This document shows, one piece after another, positions 1 to 9,980 of a DNA stretch of 36,767 nucleotides. The translations under genes and the position numbers were made by a program. The notes beneath the pieces were generated by a model. It was not told the DNA's origin. It did no database searches and worked only from the letters and a program-made list of their open reading frames with translations. How positions within the stretch are numbered: the stretch's first letter is position 1; every line of letters starts with the position of its first letter. This DNA is from Candidatus Sifarchaeum subterraneum (GTDB lineage: Archaea; Asgardarchaeota; Sifarchaeia; Sifarchaeales; Sifarchaeaceae): positions 1 to 36,767 of the forward strand of contig JAECRX010000053.1 in assembly GCA_016292335.1 (NCBI GenBank). Reading direction: 5' to 3'.

Positions 1-2603
<2,603 letters not shown>

Positions 2604-2611
<8 letters not shown>

Positions 2612-2662
2612 TGTCGTCTTTGCCGAAAAGGGCTATCCCAGGTCGGGCACTGTTCGCTTGGG
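2604..2662 (+). terminator. Hairpin at the 23S 3' end (trailer or processing stem)
   Basis: An 8-bp perfect stem pairs CCCAAGCG (2604-2611) with CGCTTGGG (2655-2662). A smaller imperfect stem sits inside it, TGCCGA (2621-2626) against TCGGGCA (2643-2649). The 5' arm is the last part of the 23S rRNA, so the trailer can refold the rRNA 3' terminus. It may be a processing signal or a terminator. No strong T-run follows directly. Confidence 0.5.
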
Positions 2663-3140
2663 AAATTCATGCATAGTTGTCTTGAAAGGAATTTTACCAC
2701 CATACCCCTATCGTCCATCTCTTAAACAGTTCAGATATGTTTTGACCCACGGCGCCTTACCACGGGTATTTAATAAAAGCGGAACGGCCTACTTTTAAAA
2801 TCAAATCTTATACACCCAAGATGGAGAACCATCTAATAAACAAAAAAACATAAAAACAAATACTTTTCTAAACTCAATTTAAATGTGAGTTTAAATCGAG
2901 TTTAAACACGGTGAATCGGATAAACCCCTTAAGCCATTCAATAAGCGTTTAAAACCGTCTTAAGTCCACTTCTCCAAATGGTTTAAAGCTTATCTTCTGC
3001 AGTAGATTGTTGAACAAAAATTAAATAAGTAAGTTTTTTCAAACTGTGCTTTCTCGTGATTATTTGACGAACTCACAAGATGCAAAACTGGATGCCCAAA
3101 AAAGAAGACTTTATGAGTAAATATGAATTGGTGATCTGAA
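2663..3140. other. Gene-free spacer with GTTTAAA cluster
   Basis: About 480 bases between the rRNA and the phosphatase gene. No 5S rRNA, tRNA or supported ORF is visible. GTTTAAA occurs four times (2889, 2900, 2947, 2981), the first two exactly 11 bases apart. A 7-bp stem, AAACTCA (2870-2876) with TGAGTTT (2886-2892), lies at its start. It may include the promoter of the downstream gene. Confidence 0.6.
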
Positions 3141-3968
3141 TTGGATCTAAAAGACTTATTTTTCAAAATTTCAAAAATCATGGAGAACACAAGGAAACTA
3201 TTAAATGAATTAGACGAAGAAAATTCATCGATAGGTGAAATAATCGGATATAACATTAAAGGGGATGAAACAAGGACGTTCGACACTTTAGCCGAAAATA
3301 ATTTGATAGATGGAATAAAAAGAATTTGCGAGGAGGAAGGAGTAAAAGCTACAATTATGGCTGAAGAAGGAGGAGTAGAAAAAGAAGGAGAGGATTACTA
3401 TTTCATTATCGACCCAGTGGATGGGTCAACAAATTTTGCCAGAGATATTGGCTTAAGTTCAATCTCGATTGCAGTAGCAAGTAAACCTTACTTCGAAAAT
3501 GTTGAAATGGGAATTGTAAAAGATATTGTATCCGGTAAAACATGGAGTGCAATTAGGGGGAGAGGATCATTCCTAGATGGGAAGAAAATCTCTCCATCAA
3601 AAGTTAAAATCCTAGAAGAAGCTATTATCGGCGTAGATCTTGATTTTACGCAAAAAAAAGATCTAAAAATTGTTTATCCACTTCTTTTAAGTGTAAAGAA
3701 GATTAGAAAAATTGGGACTGACGCTTTGGAATTGTCATATGTTGCCTCAGGTGGATATGATGCCTTTGTTGATGTTCGAAGAGTATTAACACCAGAAAGT
3801 TTCGCTGCAGGAAAATTAATTATAGAAGAAGCAGGAGGAATTGTTTCCGATATTTTTGGTAGAGAAATCACGGGAAGAATTTCTTTGACGCAAGCGTGGA
3901 CAGTTGTAGCATCTGGAAATGAACTTCTTCACAAAAAAGTTTTAGAAAAATTAGCGGAGGAAACTTAA
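3141..3968 (+). CDS. Inositol-monophosphatase/FBPase-family sugar phosphatase
   Basis: 275-aa member of the Mg-dependent inositol monophosphatase / archaeal fructose-1,6-bisphosphatase fold, hydrolysing phosphate from inositol phosphate or fructose-1,6-bisphosphate in the cytoplasm. The first metal-binding motif DPVDGSTN is at residues 91-98, preceded by MAEEGG near 73-78 with the metal-ligand glutamate. The usual second motif (W-D-x-A-A-G) reads E-S-F-A-A-G near 219-224, so the normally conserved aspartate is serine at about residue 220. This could alter the second metal site. The start is TTG, chosen because GGTGATC lies just upstream and no ATG upstream is in frame. The 3' end overlaps the convergent kinase gene by 18 bases. 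The family is certain; FBPase versus IMPase activity cannot be told from sequence. Confidence 0.9.
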   Translation: MDLKDLFFKISKIMENTRKLLNELDEENSSIGEIIGYNIKGDETRTFDTLAENNLIDGIKRICEEEGVKATIMAEEGGVEKEGEDYYFIIDPVDGSTNFARDIGLSSISIAVASKPYFENVEMGIVKDIVSGKTWSAIRGRGSFLDGKKISPSKVKILEEAIIGVDLDFTQKKDLKIVYPLLLSVKKIRKIGTDALELSYVASGGYDAFVDVRRVLTPESFAAGKLIIEEAGGIVSDIFGREITGRISLTQAWTVVASGNELLHKKVLEKLAEET

Positions 3969-4526
3969 GTCAAATACAAAATACTCAATCATTTTTTTCA
4001 AGATGATCTTAGCACAGTCTTCAGCGGATAATTCATCCGATTTAACAACAACTTCTGGTTTTAGAGGTTTCTCGTAAGGTACACTCCACCCAGGTACTGG
4101 CCATCCCTCCAATGCTTTTTTGTAAATATCTTTTGGAGCAAGAATAGTATTTTCTCTTTTCGCTTCTCTTTCAATGCAAACATCAATTGGACAATCAATA
4201 AAAACTTCCATGAACTTATCGATTTTTTCTCTTGCCCAGTTCCTATATTTTCTCCGATTAGCTGTGGCATCGAAAATGACGTTTATATCATTTTGAACTA
4301 AAAGTTTTCCTATAAAAACAAAAACACCATAAACTTTACTCCTTTCTTCTTCAGAATAAGTAGGTTTAGGGGTCATAATTTTCCTAAGTTCATCTGTCCT
4401 TAATATCTGCACTTTTAGACGATTATTATATTCCTGAAGCTTTTTTAGAAGAGCATTGGCTATCGTTGATTTTCCCGATCCAGGGAGTCCTGTGATCCAA
4501 ATTGCCCAACCTTTATTCAGCTCCAT
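3951..4526 (-). CDS. APS-kinase-like P-loop kinase
   Basis: 191-aa P-loop kinase closest in pattern to adenylylsulfate (APS) kinase, which phosphorylates APS at the 3' position to PAPS. The N-terminus has the Walker A motif GLPGSGKST right after a typical 'WITG' strand. A FDATA strand and an EVFIDCPIDVC segment match the CysC layout, and the 'EKPLKPEVVV' region near the C-terminus is typical of the family. The usual GLSGAGKST of APS kinases reads GLPGSGKST here, so another small-molecule substrate remains possible. A TTG 15 bases upstream would add five residues; I prefer the ATG because the Walker strand then begins at the normal distance. No other sulfate-assimilation gene lies in the window. 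The gene is convergent with the phosphatase, overlapping it by 18 bases. Confidence 0.8.
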   Translation of the reverse strand: MELNKGWAIWITGLPGSGKSTIANALLKKLQEYNNRLKVQILRTDELRKIMTPKPTYSEEERSKVYGVFVFIGKLLVQNDINVIFDATANRRKYRNWAREKIDKFMEVFIDCPIDVCIEREAKRENTILAPKDIYKKALEGWPVPGWSVPYEKPLKPEVVVKSDELSAEDCAKIILKKMIEYFVFDLSFLR

Positions 4527-4574
4527 AAGTGTACAACTCAAGAAAGACTCAAATCTGTTAAAAAAAAAAACTTT

Positions 4575-5111
4575 TTAATCTTCTTTCTTCTCTTCATGTT
4601 CTTCATTGTCAATAACGACAACAGCTGGAACAATCAAATATGTGGGTGCTGAATCATCAATAATATCAACATTGTAACTGTCTGCAACTGAAACATATTT
4701 TTTGTGGATTTTAGCAACTTTTTTCCTTTTAGCCTTTATATCATAAGTTCTATTTAAGAAGTTTCCATCACATTCTGCAATTTTCTTATTTTTCTTATCT
4801 CGGATCACATATTCTTCCCCGAATCCGAATTTAATCAATTTTTTACTTATTACTCCCACTTTTTTTCCTTTTTCATCCTTAATTGTATATGTTGGTGTAA
4901 GAGAGATTATCTTTTTTTCGATTTTTCCTATATCGCCTTCATCTTTAGATTTTATAGTATACCTTGTCCCTATCGTAAGATGTTTTACGTTAATTGACCC
5001 TAGTTTTTTATTTTTTTCATCAAAGATTTCGTATACGTTTCCCCAGCTAACCAATTTTTCTCTGATAGTATATTTAGTGTGTTGGAATATGGGAAGTGAC
5101 TCAAAACTCAT
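4575..5111 (-). CDS. LURP-one-related (Tubby/scramblase-fold) protein
   Basis: 178-aa protein with repeated beta-strand units of the form 'Y.I.D...KK.G.I..K', the pattern of the LURP-one-related / Tubby-C / phospholipid-scramblase fold. The ordered strands occupy about residues 8-150, with an acidic tail (EEHEEKKED) at the C-terminus. No signal peptide or membrane segment is visible. Archaeal and bacterial members have no settled function; the fold binds membranes or acts as a scaffold in eukaryotes. The ATG is chosen because a GAGAGGTG ribosome-binding site lies just upstream; a TTG seven codons earlier would destroy that arrangement. A TATA-like TTATATAG lies further upstream. Probably a single-gene unit or co-transcribed with the kinase 48 bases downstream. 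Confidence 0.75.
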   Translation of the reverse strand: MSFESLPIFQHTKYTIREKLVSWGNVYEIFDEKNKKLGSINVKHLTIGTRYTIKSKDEGDIGKIEKKIISLTPTYTIKDEKGKKVGVISKKLIKFGFGEEYVIRDKKNKKIAECDGNFLNRTYDIKAKRKKVAKIHKKYVSVADSYNVDIIDDSAPTYLIVPAVVVIDNEEHEEKKED

Positions 5112-5138
5112 AAACAACACCTCTCTTTTCAACTATAT

Positions 5139-5183
5139 AACTGCAAGGAGACCCTGCCTTTCGGCAGGGGAGGAATTGCAGTT
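5139..5183. repeat. Nested hairpin, IS200/IS605-type end relic
   Basis: Outer arms AACTGCAA (5139-5146) and TTGCAGTT (5176-5183) enclose a perfect inner hairpin, CCCTGCC (5152-5158), loop TTTC, GGCAGGG (5163-5169). The inner hairpin followed by GAGG resembles the terminal hairpins of IS200/IS605-type elements, from memory of such ends. No transposase lies beside it. It sits immediately upstream of the LURP-one gene promoter, so a regulatory role is also possible. The rest of the spacer to 5436 shows no gene. Confidence 0.5.
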
Positions 5184-5436
5184 CTTCGATTACCTCTTCT
5201 AAATCCTTATGCCACAAACTACTAATAAACATTATTTAAAATCAATTTCAAGATGATCTTCTTATTATTAATACATAATTTTTCAAGATTTGAGAGTATT
5301 TATTTTAAAGAGTGGTAGAGGATGAATGACTGCTTGAAATAGTTTGAAAAACAGCTAAACCATATTTCTAAAGAGTAAATACGCAAGAAAAGTGATTAGG
5401 TATCTTTTTTCTAATATGGATTATGATTCACTCTTC

Positions 5437-6120
5437 TTACCTTACTGATTTCCCTAATACGCCTAATCTCGTTCTAAGCATGAAATTCCTTACTATAATT
5501 GGTTTAAGGCCTGCTTTTGCACATAGATTAATTAGTTCTTTGTTAGAAATTGCTTCTTCCCAAGGCCAATCCCATTTGTCTACATTTTGAAGTATTCTCC
5601 TTCCCATCCAGTATGCGAATGAATCTTTAGGTACTATGATTAGGGTATGTCCTCCATCGCGAAGAAGATTTGCATGTACCTCAACGATTTTTTGTCTTTC
5701 AGGATACTTGAAGTGCTCAATTAATCCTTCAGAATGAACAAAATCAAATTGACTGTCTAGACTCAATTCAAATATGTCTTCACAGATAAAATTAGCATCT
5801 ACATTCATTTTTTTAGCGAAATATTTTGAAATTTTAAGTGCTTTTTGAGAAAGATCAATTAACGTTAGATTCACGTTTAATTCTTTTGCTAAGAGTATTG
5901 ACAAAAGCCCTGTACCACAACCCAGTTCAGCGATTTTAAGTTTACTATATTCTTTATTTTTTGAATTTGAAAAGAGATTTATCTGCGATAAAATTTTTGT
6001 ATATTCTCTGAAAAGCCATCTTCTATAAATTCTTTCAATGATGTTTAACTCAAACTTATGCCAGATATTCTCCCATGTTTGCTTATATTCTTCTTGATAT
6101 CCCTTTGATTTTATTTTCAA
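5437..6120 (-). CDS. Class I SAM-dependent methyltransferase
   Basis: 227-aa Rossmann-fold methyltransferase. Motif I, ELGCGTG, is at residues 65-71. An acidic end of strand 2 (LTLIDLS) follows, then the CEDIFEL segment and FDFVHSEGLIEH, which fits motif IV of the UbiE/Methyltransf_11 type. An N-terminal helical extension of ~60 residues precedes the fold. The substrate is unknown: small molecules, lipids or quinone-like compounds all fit. The start is TTG with a weak GGATGTG site upstream; no in-frame ATG exists before the catalytic core. It stands alone, with a large gene-free region upstream. Confidence 0.85.
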   Translation of the reverse strand: MKIKSKGYQEEYKQTWENIWHKFELNIIERIYRRWLFREYTKILSQINLFSNSKNKEYSKLKIAELGCGTGLLSILLAKELNVNLTLIDLSQKALKISKYFAKKMNVDANFICEDIFELSLDSQFDFVHSEGLIEHFKYPERQKIVEVHANLLRDGGHTLIIVPKDSFAYWMGRRILQNVDKWDWPWEEAISNKELINLCAKAGLKPIIVRNFMLRTRLGVLGKSVR

Positions 6121-6765
6121 AGCACATCCATCTGTTTTTTTTATCAGTCAAGTTCTAGAGACTTTACAGAAATCGAGCTGGAATACTCTCGTCTTCGGGT
6201 AGGAGGTGGATCGCGTTTTAACCACGATATAAAGGCTTTTCCGAAAATCCTATCTTTAGTTCGCACACTCGACAAAGTTACATGAAAACATGGAAGACAA
6301 TAAATGTATGTGTTCCCCTATACCAAACTCTAAATTTCTGCTCAACACGACAGAACCGCTTTTTGGGGAAGCTGATGCTCCTTTCGCAATATTTTAATAG
6401 GAAATAGCTCGGGAAATTTTTTGGGGCGATGTTAGATGATCCTTCTCGAACTACCACTTAACTTCCAATGGGATGAACACATCTTATTAATCTTTCCATC
6501 CATACGCTTGCTCTACTCTCCTTAGAGGATTATTGTTAATCTCTGCTTTACACGGTATCTCCCATCTCAACAATCTGGAGGTTTTTCGACACCACAGCTA
6601 CGTTCCTCGGAGCGTTCTATCCTCTCGTTGACGCAAAAAAGCCACCACTGGCCACCCTCCGCTGGATCACCACTTTCAATTACGCTTTCTCATCTGGCAT
6701 AAGTTTTTCGGCAAGGTGGGCTAAGTGAAATATTTGGTACAGGAGGGTTGACCAAAAAGGGGGAA
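6121..6765. other. 645-bp region without a supported gene
   Basis: Base composition is more mixed than in nearby spacers, especially 6430-6720. No open frame of useful length exists on the plus strand. On the minus strand one frame from about 6690 to 6450 can be read through with several stops, which suggests decayed coding sequence, but I could not identify it. I checked for RNase P RNA, SRP RNA and tRNA signatures and saw none. A GCTCGGGA motif at 6404 resembles one next to the downstream gene's start. Confidence 0.5.
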
Positions 6766-6778
6766 TTTAAATATATAT
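6766..6778 (+). promoter_or_regulatory. TATA box of the Roadblock gene
   Basis: TTTAAATATATAT centred ~32 bases before the ATG at 6804. The expected transcription start falls within a few bases of the start codon, so the mRNA is probably leaderless or nearly so. No Shine-Dalgarno sequence precedes the ATG, which fits. Confidence 0.65.
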
Positions 6779-6803
6779 TGGAAAATATGGCTCGGGATCT
6801 TAA

Positions 6804-7232
6804 ATGGCAAAATTTGATGAAACAATTTTAATGAAAAATTATGAGACACCTAGTAGCAAATCACAGTTAAAACAGATTTTGAAGAACTTTATTGGCCGAT
6901 CGGGGGCTATTGGATCAATCATCATCGAAAAAAGTTCTGGTCTTACAGTAGAAAGTTTCCTACCAAGTGATATCGACGAGGATGTAGTTTCAGCTATGGG
7001 TTCAGCAATGCTTTCCATGAGTTTTCGGTCTATTAATGAATTGGAGCAAGGAAATTTTCAACATGTTCTAACGGAAGGAAGCAAAGGTTATACATGTATT
7101 TTTAATATCAATGATGAAACCCTATTACTCGTTTTGTGCAACAAAATGACAAAACTCGGACTTATACTCTTGGAAGGAAAAAGATCTATCCAAGAAATAA
7201 GAAATATTATGGAAAAAGAGGAATTTATCTAA
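6804..7232 (+). CDS. Roadblock/LC7-domain protein
   Basis: 142-aa single-domain Roadblock/LC7 protein. After ~25 residues the fold begins with a helix (LKQILKNF), then the characteristic strand 'GAIGSIIIEKSSGLTVES'. A central helix with 'VVSAMGSAMLSMSFRSINEL' and the paired strands 'GYTCIFNINDETLLLVLCNK' follow, and a long C-terminal helix closes the fold. Roadblock proteins form dimers that scaffold or regulate small Ras-like GTPases, in dynein, Ragulator and MglB systems, and are expanded in Asgard archaea. No small GTPase gene lies in this window, so the partner is unknown. The transcript is likely leaderless. Confidence 0.88.
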   Translation: MAKFDETILMKNYETPSSKSQLKQILKNFIGRSGAIGSIIIEKSSGLTVESFLPSDIDEDVVSAMGSAMLSMSFRSINELEQGNFQHVLTEGSKGYTCIFNINDETLLLVLCNKMTKLGLILLEGKRSIQEIRNIMEKEEFI

Positions 7233-7361
7233 TCTCTTTCTTCAAAATTGGATTTAACCTTATATTCTCAGATACAGTTCAGATACCTTATGCTTTCCTA
7301 AAATAATCACTTTAAATCAATTTGGGACTTTCTCATATTCTACCAAAGGTGTATGGAAGTG

Positions 7362-7440
7362 GAACGGTAAAACACATGGCTGAAACACGCGGTTCATTCC
7401 ACCAACAAGTCGATGTGTCTTCTCACTTGATATTTATAAA
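7362..7440 (+). repeat. 79-nt dispersed element, copy B, ending in a TATA box
   Basis: Aligns without gaps to 24811-24889; by hand count 61 of 79 positions match. The 3' third is best conserved: CGATRTGTCTYCTC, then RCTYGATATTTATAAA. The final ATTTATAAA would serve as a TATA box, but it ends 74 bases before the ATG at 7515. Confidence 0.7.
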
Positions 7441-7514
7441 AAAAGAGGGGTTTAAATCTCAAACTTTTGAAACTGATTTTTGAAATCCAGAGATATTTGG
7501 TGAGAGAGGTCTAA

Positions 7515-7907
7515 ATGCTGTATCCAAAAGACATTGATATCGATTTATTGATCATGATAGTTGGAAAATTTCTAAAGAAAAAGGAAAAAAATTTTTTCGT
7601 TGATACCTCAATCCTTTTCAAAAAATTTCTTGAGATATTTTTGATACATTTTCCAGAGAAACTGCATCTTGTTGAGGAGATTTATTCATTTATCATTGAG
7701 AATATGGAAAAACACAATTTGTTTATTTATCGAAATTCACGCGAATTCGACGTGAGATATTTTGTTGTAAAAAGATACAGACAGTCAAAAAGTAGTTTCA
7801 CGATAAATGAATTATTAGGCAATTTAATCGAATATTTTGAACGCTATCATGCGGCTAGTCAATTTAAATTGCTAAAAAATGAGATTAGTAAACAAGCTGG
7901 CATCTAA
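7515..7907 (+). CDS. Unrecognised 130-aa protein
   Basis: I do not recognise this protein. It is helical, rich in Phe, Ile and Lys, with no signal peptide and no clear membrane span; the segment 'FLEIFLIHF' is amphipathic rather than membrane-like. A GGTGAGAGAGG ribosome-binding site lies just before the ATG, and the dispersed element with its TATA box ends 74 bases upstream. It follows the Roadblock gene on the same strand after 282 bases but probably has its own promoter. Confidence 0.65.
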   Translation: MLYPKDIDIDLLIMIVGKFLKKKEKNFFVDTSILFKKFLEIFLIHFPEKLHLVEEIYSFIIENMEKHNLFIYRNSREFDVRYFVVKRYRQSKSSFTINELLGNLIEYFERYHAASQFKLLKNEISKQAGI

Positions 7908-7998
7908 CAGCATCTATTTCCTGCATATAACTTTTTCCTTGGAAAAAGAGCCTTCATCTTTATTATTTTCTCGGGTGTTCCTGAAGTTTCACACATTC

Positions 7999-9318
7999 TC
8001 AATTAGAGGAATTTTGGGATATTTGAGGATAGATTACACTTTTGATTAGGTTTTTGGAGTAATCTCTTATTGCTTGTGATTTATCTTCAGGAACATTGGG
8101 AACCTTTTCCTCTTCTAACATGGCTAAGATGTCTTCAAGGAAGGTTTCTGGAGTTTTATCGCTCTCTATATTGAACCTCTGGTACATTTCGAATAAAAGT
8201 TCAGCTCCTACTTCTTCAAGCTTTACTTTTTTTCCCTTTTCCTCACGTTCTTTTTTCTTTATGAGGGATCTGAATGTTTTTTGAATACTGTTATCAAGAA
8301 AATCTTCCTTATCTTCAATTCTCCTTCGTGAGAGCCGAATATCTCTTTCCAAAAAATCAATTGGATCAACAAGAATTGGACCAACCATTCCGAATCGAGG
8401 AATAGGAACATGTGTAATGACATATTTTGATTCATCAAATGCGGGATGTGTTGGTCTCGGCGACAACTCGATTAAAATATTGGCGAGCGCATTTATAGAA
8501 ATAGTCTCAAATGTCTTAGCTATTTCCTTTTTATGCTCTAAGACCTGTTTATAAATTTTTTTTGTGAATGGTGACTCATTCTCGAACTTTTTCAAAAATG
8601 AAAGGACATTTGATAACCAATTACTTAGTTGATGCTTTCCTTCTTTCAGAGCGTTATGCCCGGCTCCTATAGGTTTATTAAGTAGTGAAGAAGCCAATCT
8701 TGCACCGGTTTCAGTTACAGAACATCTTGGATGGTCCGATATATATTTAGACATTAAAGGAAGTAAAAATCCCTCAACAATTCTTTGTCGTTCATTGATC
8801 ACGTCAATTATCTTCTCTACAGATTTTTCGCCGAGGGCTGCTGTTTCAAGATTCGAAAGCTCGATAATTTTTTCTTCGAGGTGCTTCACAAAGGTGGTTC
8901 TGAGATATTCAATCCACTTTCCTTCATCAATCGCGAAATTTAGCATATGCGAATAAGTTTGAGGAATTAGCTGTCCAATCGCTTTTCTCCGATCATATTC
9001 AATCGTAAGTTCTTTACATGCATCTTTGGCGTCGAGAACACCATCCATTTCGATTTGATATGATGTTTTTGCAAATTCAAATGGACAGTCAATTTCCTTT
9101 GATAAAGAGAGGGCTAAATGATCTGGAACTCTCTCAACTTTCGTCTCGAAATCTCCATAAACCGCTTTGAATTCTTCAGCGATCATTTTTTGGGTAATCC
9201 ATTCAGCGGCGTCATCTTTCCGTTTTAGCAGACGTTCTTGGTCCTTAAGGTCGAACTTTTCATTTTCTATATTATGGTTTTTTTTTCTTGATCTGTTCTT
9301 TTTGTTGGAGTATTGCAT
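7999..9318 (-). CDS. Unrecognised 439-aa helical protein
   Basis: Not recognised. It begins with a basic N-terminus (KKNRSRKKNH), then is mostly alpha-helical with many charged residues. A possible globular core with the segment 'VPIPRFGMVGPILVDPIDFLE' lies near residues 305-325, and long charged helices (KKKEREEKGKKVKLEE) follow. No membrane spans, nucleotide-binding loop or cysteine motif is visible. The ATG is preceded by GAGGGAGCT, a good ribosome-binding site, and by TATA-like stretches around 9350-9370. It converges on the 130-aa gene and is divergent from the 140-aa gene. A cytosolic structural or scaffold role is possible but unsupported. Confidence 0.75.
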   Translation of the reverse strand: MQYSNKKNRSRKKNHNIENEKFDLKDQERLLKRKDDAAEWITQKMIAEEFKAVYGDFETKVERVPDHLALSLSKEIDCPFEFAKTSYQIEMDGVLDAKDACKELTIEYDRRKAIGQLIPQTYSHMLNFAIDEGKWIEYLRTTFVKHLEEKIIELSNLETAALGEKSVEKIIDVINERQRIVEGFLLPLMSKYISDHPRCSVTETGARLASSLLNKPIGAGHNALKEGKHQLSNWLSNVLSFLKKFENESPFTKKIYKQVLEHKKEIAKTFETISINALANILIELSPRPTHPAFDESKYVITHVPIPRFGMVGPILVDPIDFLERDIRLSRRRIEDKEDFLDNSIQKTFRSLIKKKEREEKGKKVKLEEVGAELLFEMYQRFNIESDKTPETFLEDILAMLEEEKVPNVPEDKSQAIRDYSKNLIKSVIYPQISQNSSN

Positions 9319-9457
9319 GTTCTAGCTCCCTCGAAACTAAAAAACAAGAGGTCTGTATAAAACATGAAAAATATGTTATAAAAAACTTCTCATAAAATCG
9401 AACCTGTCTGGTAATTCAAAGGTATAGAAAGCAAAATATGTAAGGGCAACCTTGTAA

Positions 9458-9880
9458 ATGGAACATATGAAAGAAAGAATTCTCATATACAAGAAACCCG
9501 TGCCCTTAAAGCATACTATTCGTTTGCTGGTGACTATAAAGATTTTGTTGTTTTCCTTTTTCGACACTCCCTTTTTCGCTTATGTCAAGAATCCAAAGAA
9601 TCTGGAAGCAACCCCTGAACTGGAAGCCATCTGCCAAATGGTGGTAAATGAAAAGGTGGCCTATTTATTCGGGCAGTTTTTAGGACATAAAAAGGAAGAA
9701 CTGAGAGATTCCAGCAAGAAGAAATCCAAGAGTTCTCGTGGTCCTGTATCAAAACGGAAAGCACCCTTTTATGATGCCGTTCATGACATATTGGAGAAGA
9801 AAACCCTTTCTGAATACCTTTCACTAGCAGAACTCGTCTTTGAAGAACTGGGAATTCCATTTAGTTTACAATATATGTAA
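9458..9880 (+). CDS. Unrecognised 140-aa protein
   Basis: No family recognised. A hydrophobic segment near residues 22-42 (IRLLVTIKILLFSFFD and following) could be one membrane span or part of a core. A Lys/Ser/Arg-rich linker (KKKSKSSRGPVSKRK) lies near 87-101 and a helical tail near 105-140. Codon and base use are less AT-rich in 9580-9860 than in neighbours, which could mean transfer. No clear ribosome-binding site precedes either ATG (9458 or 9467). It may be a fragment of something larger; moderate doubt that it is a functional gene. Confidence 0.45.
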   Translation: MEHMKERILIYKKPVPLKHTIRLLVTIKILLFSFFDTPFFAYVKNPKNLEATPELEAICQMVVNEKVAYLFGQFLGHKKEELRDSSKKKSKSSRGPVSKRKAPFYDAVHDILEKKTLSEYLSLAELVFEELGIPFSLQYM

Positions 9881-9980
9881 GGTTAATATATATATCAAGA
9901 AGGTAGCTTAATTATCGACTACAGAATGAAATTTCAAATGAAGGTTTGTAAATGATTTTTACTAAGAAGGTGGTCCATTT

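Noticed and set aside
6421..6730. Possible RNase P or SRP RNA
   Set aside because: None of the conserved blocks (GAGGAAAGTC-type, GGAAG/AGCAGC-type) is present on either strand.
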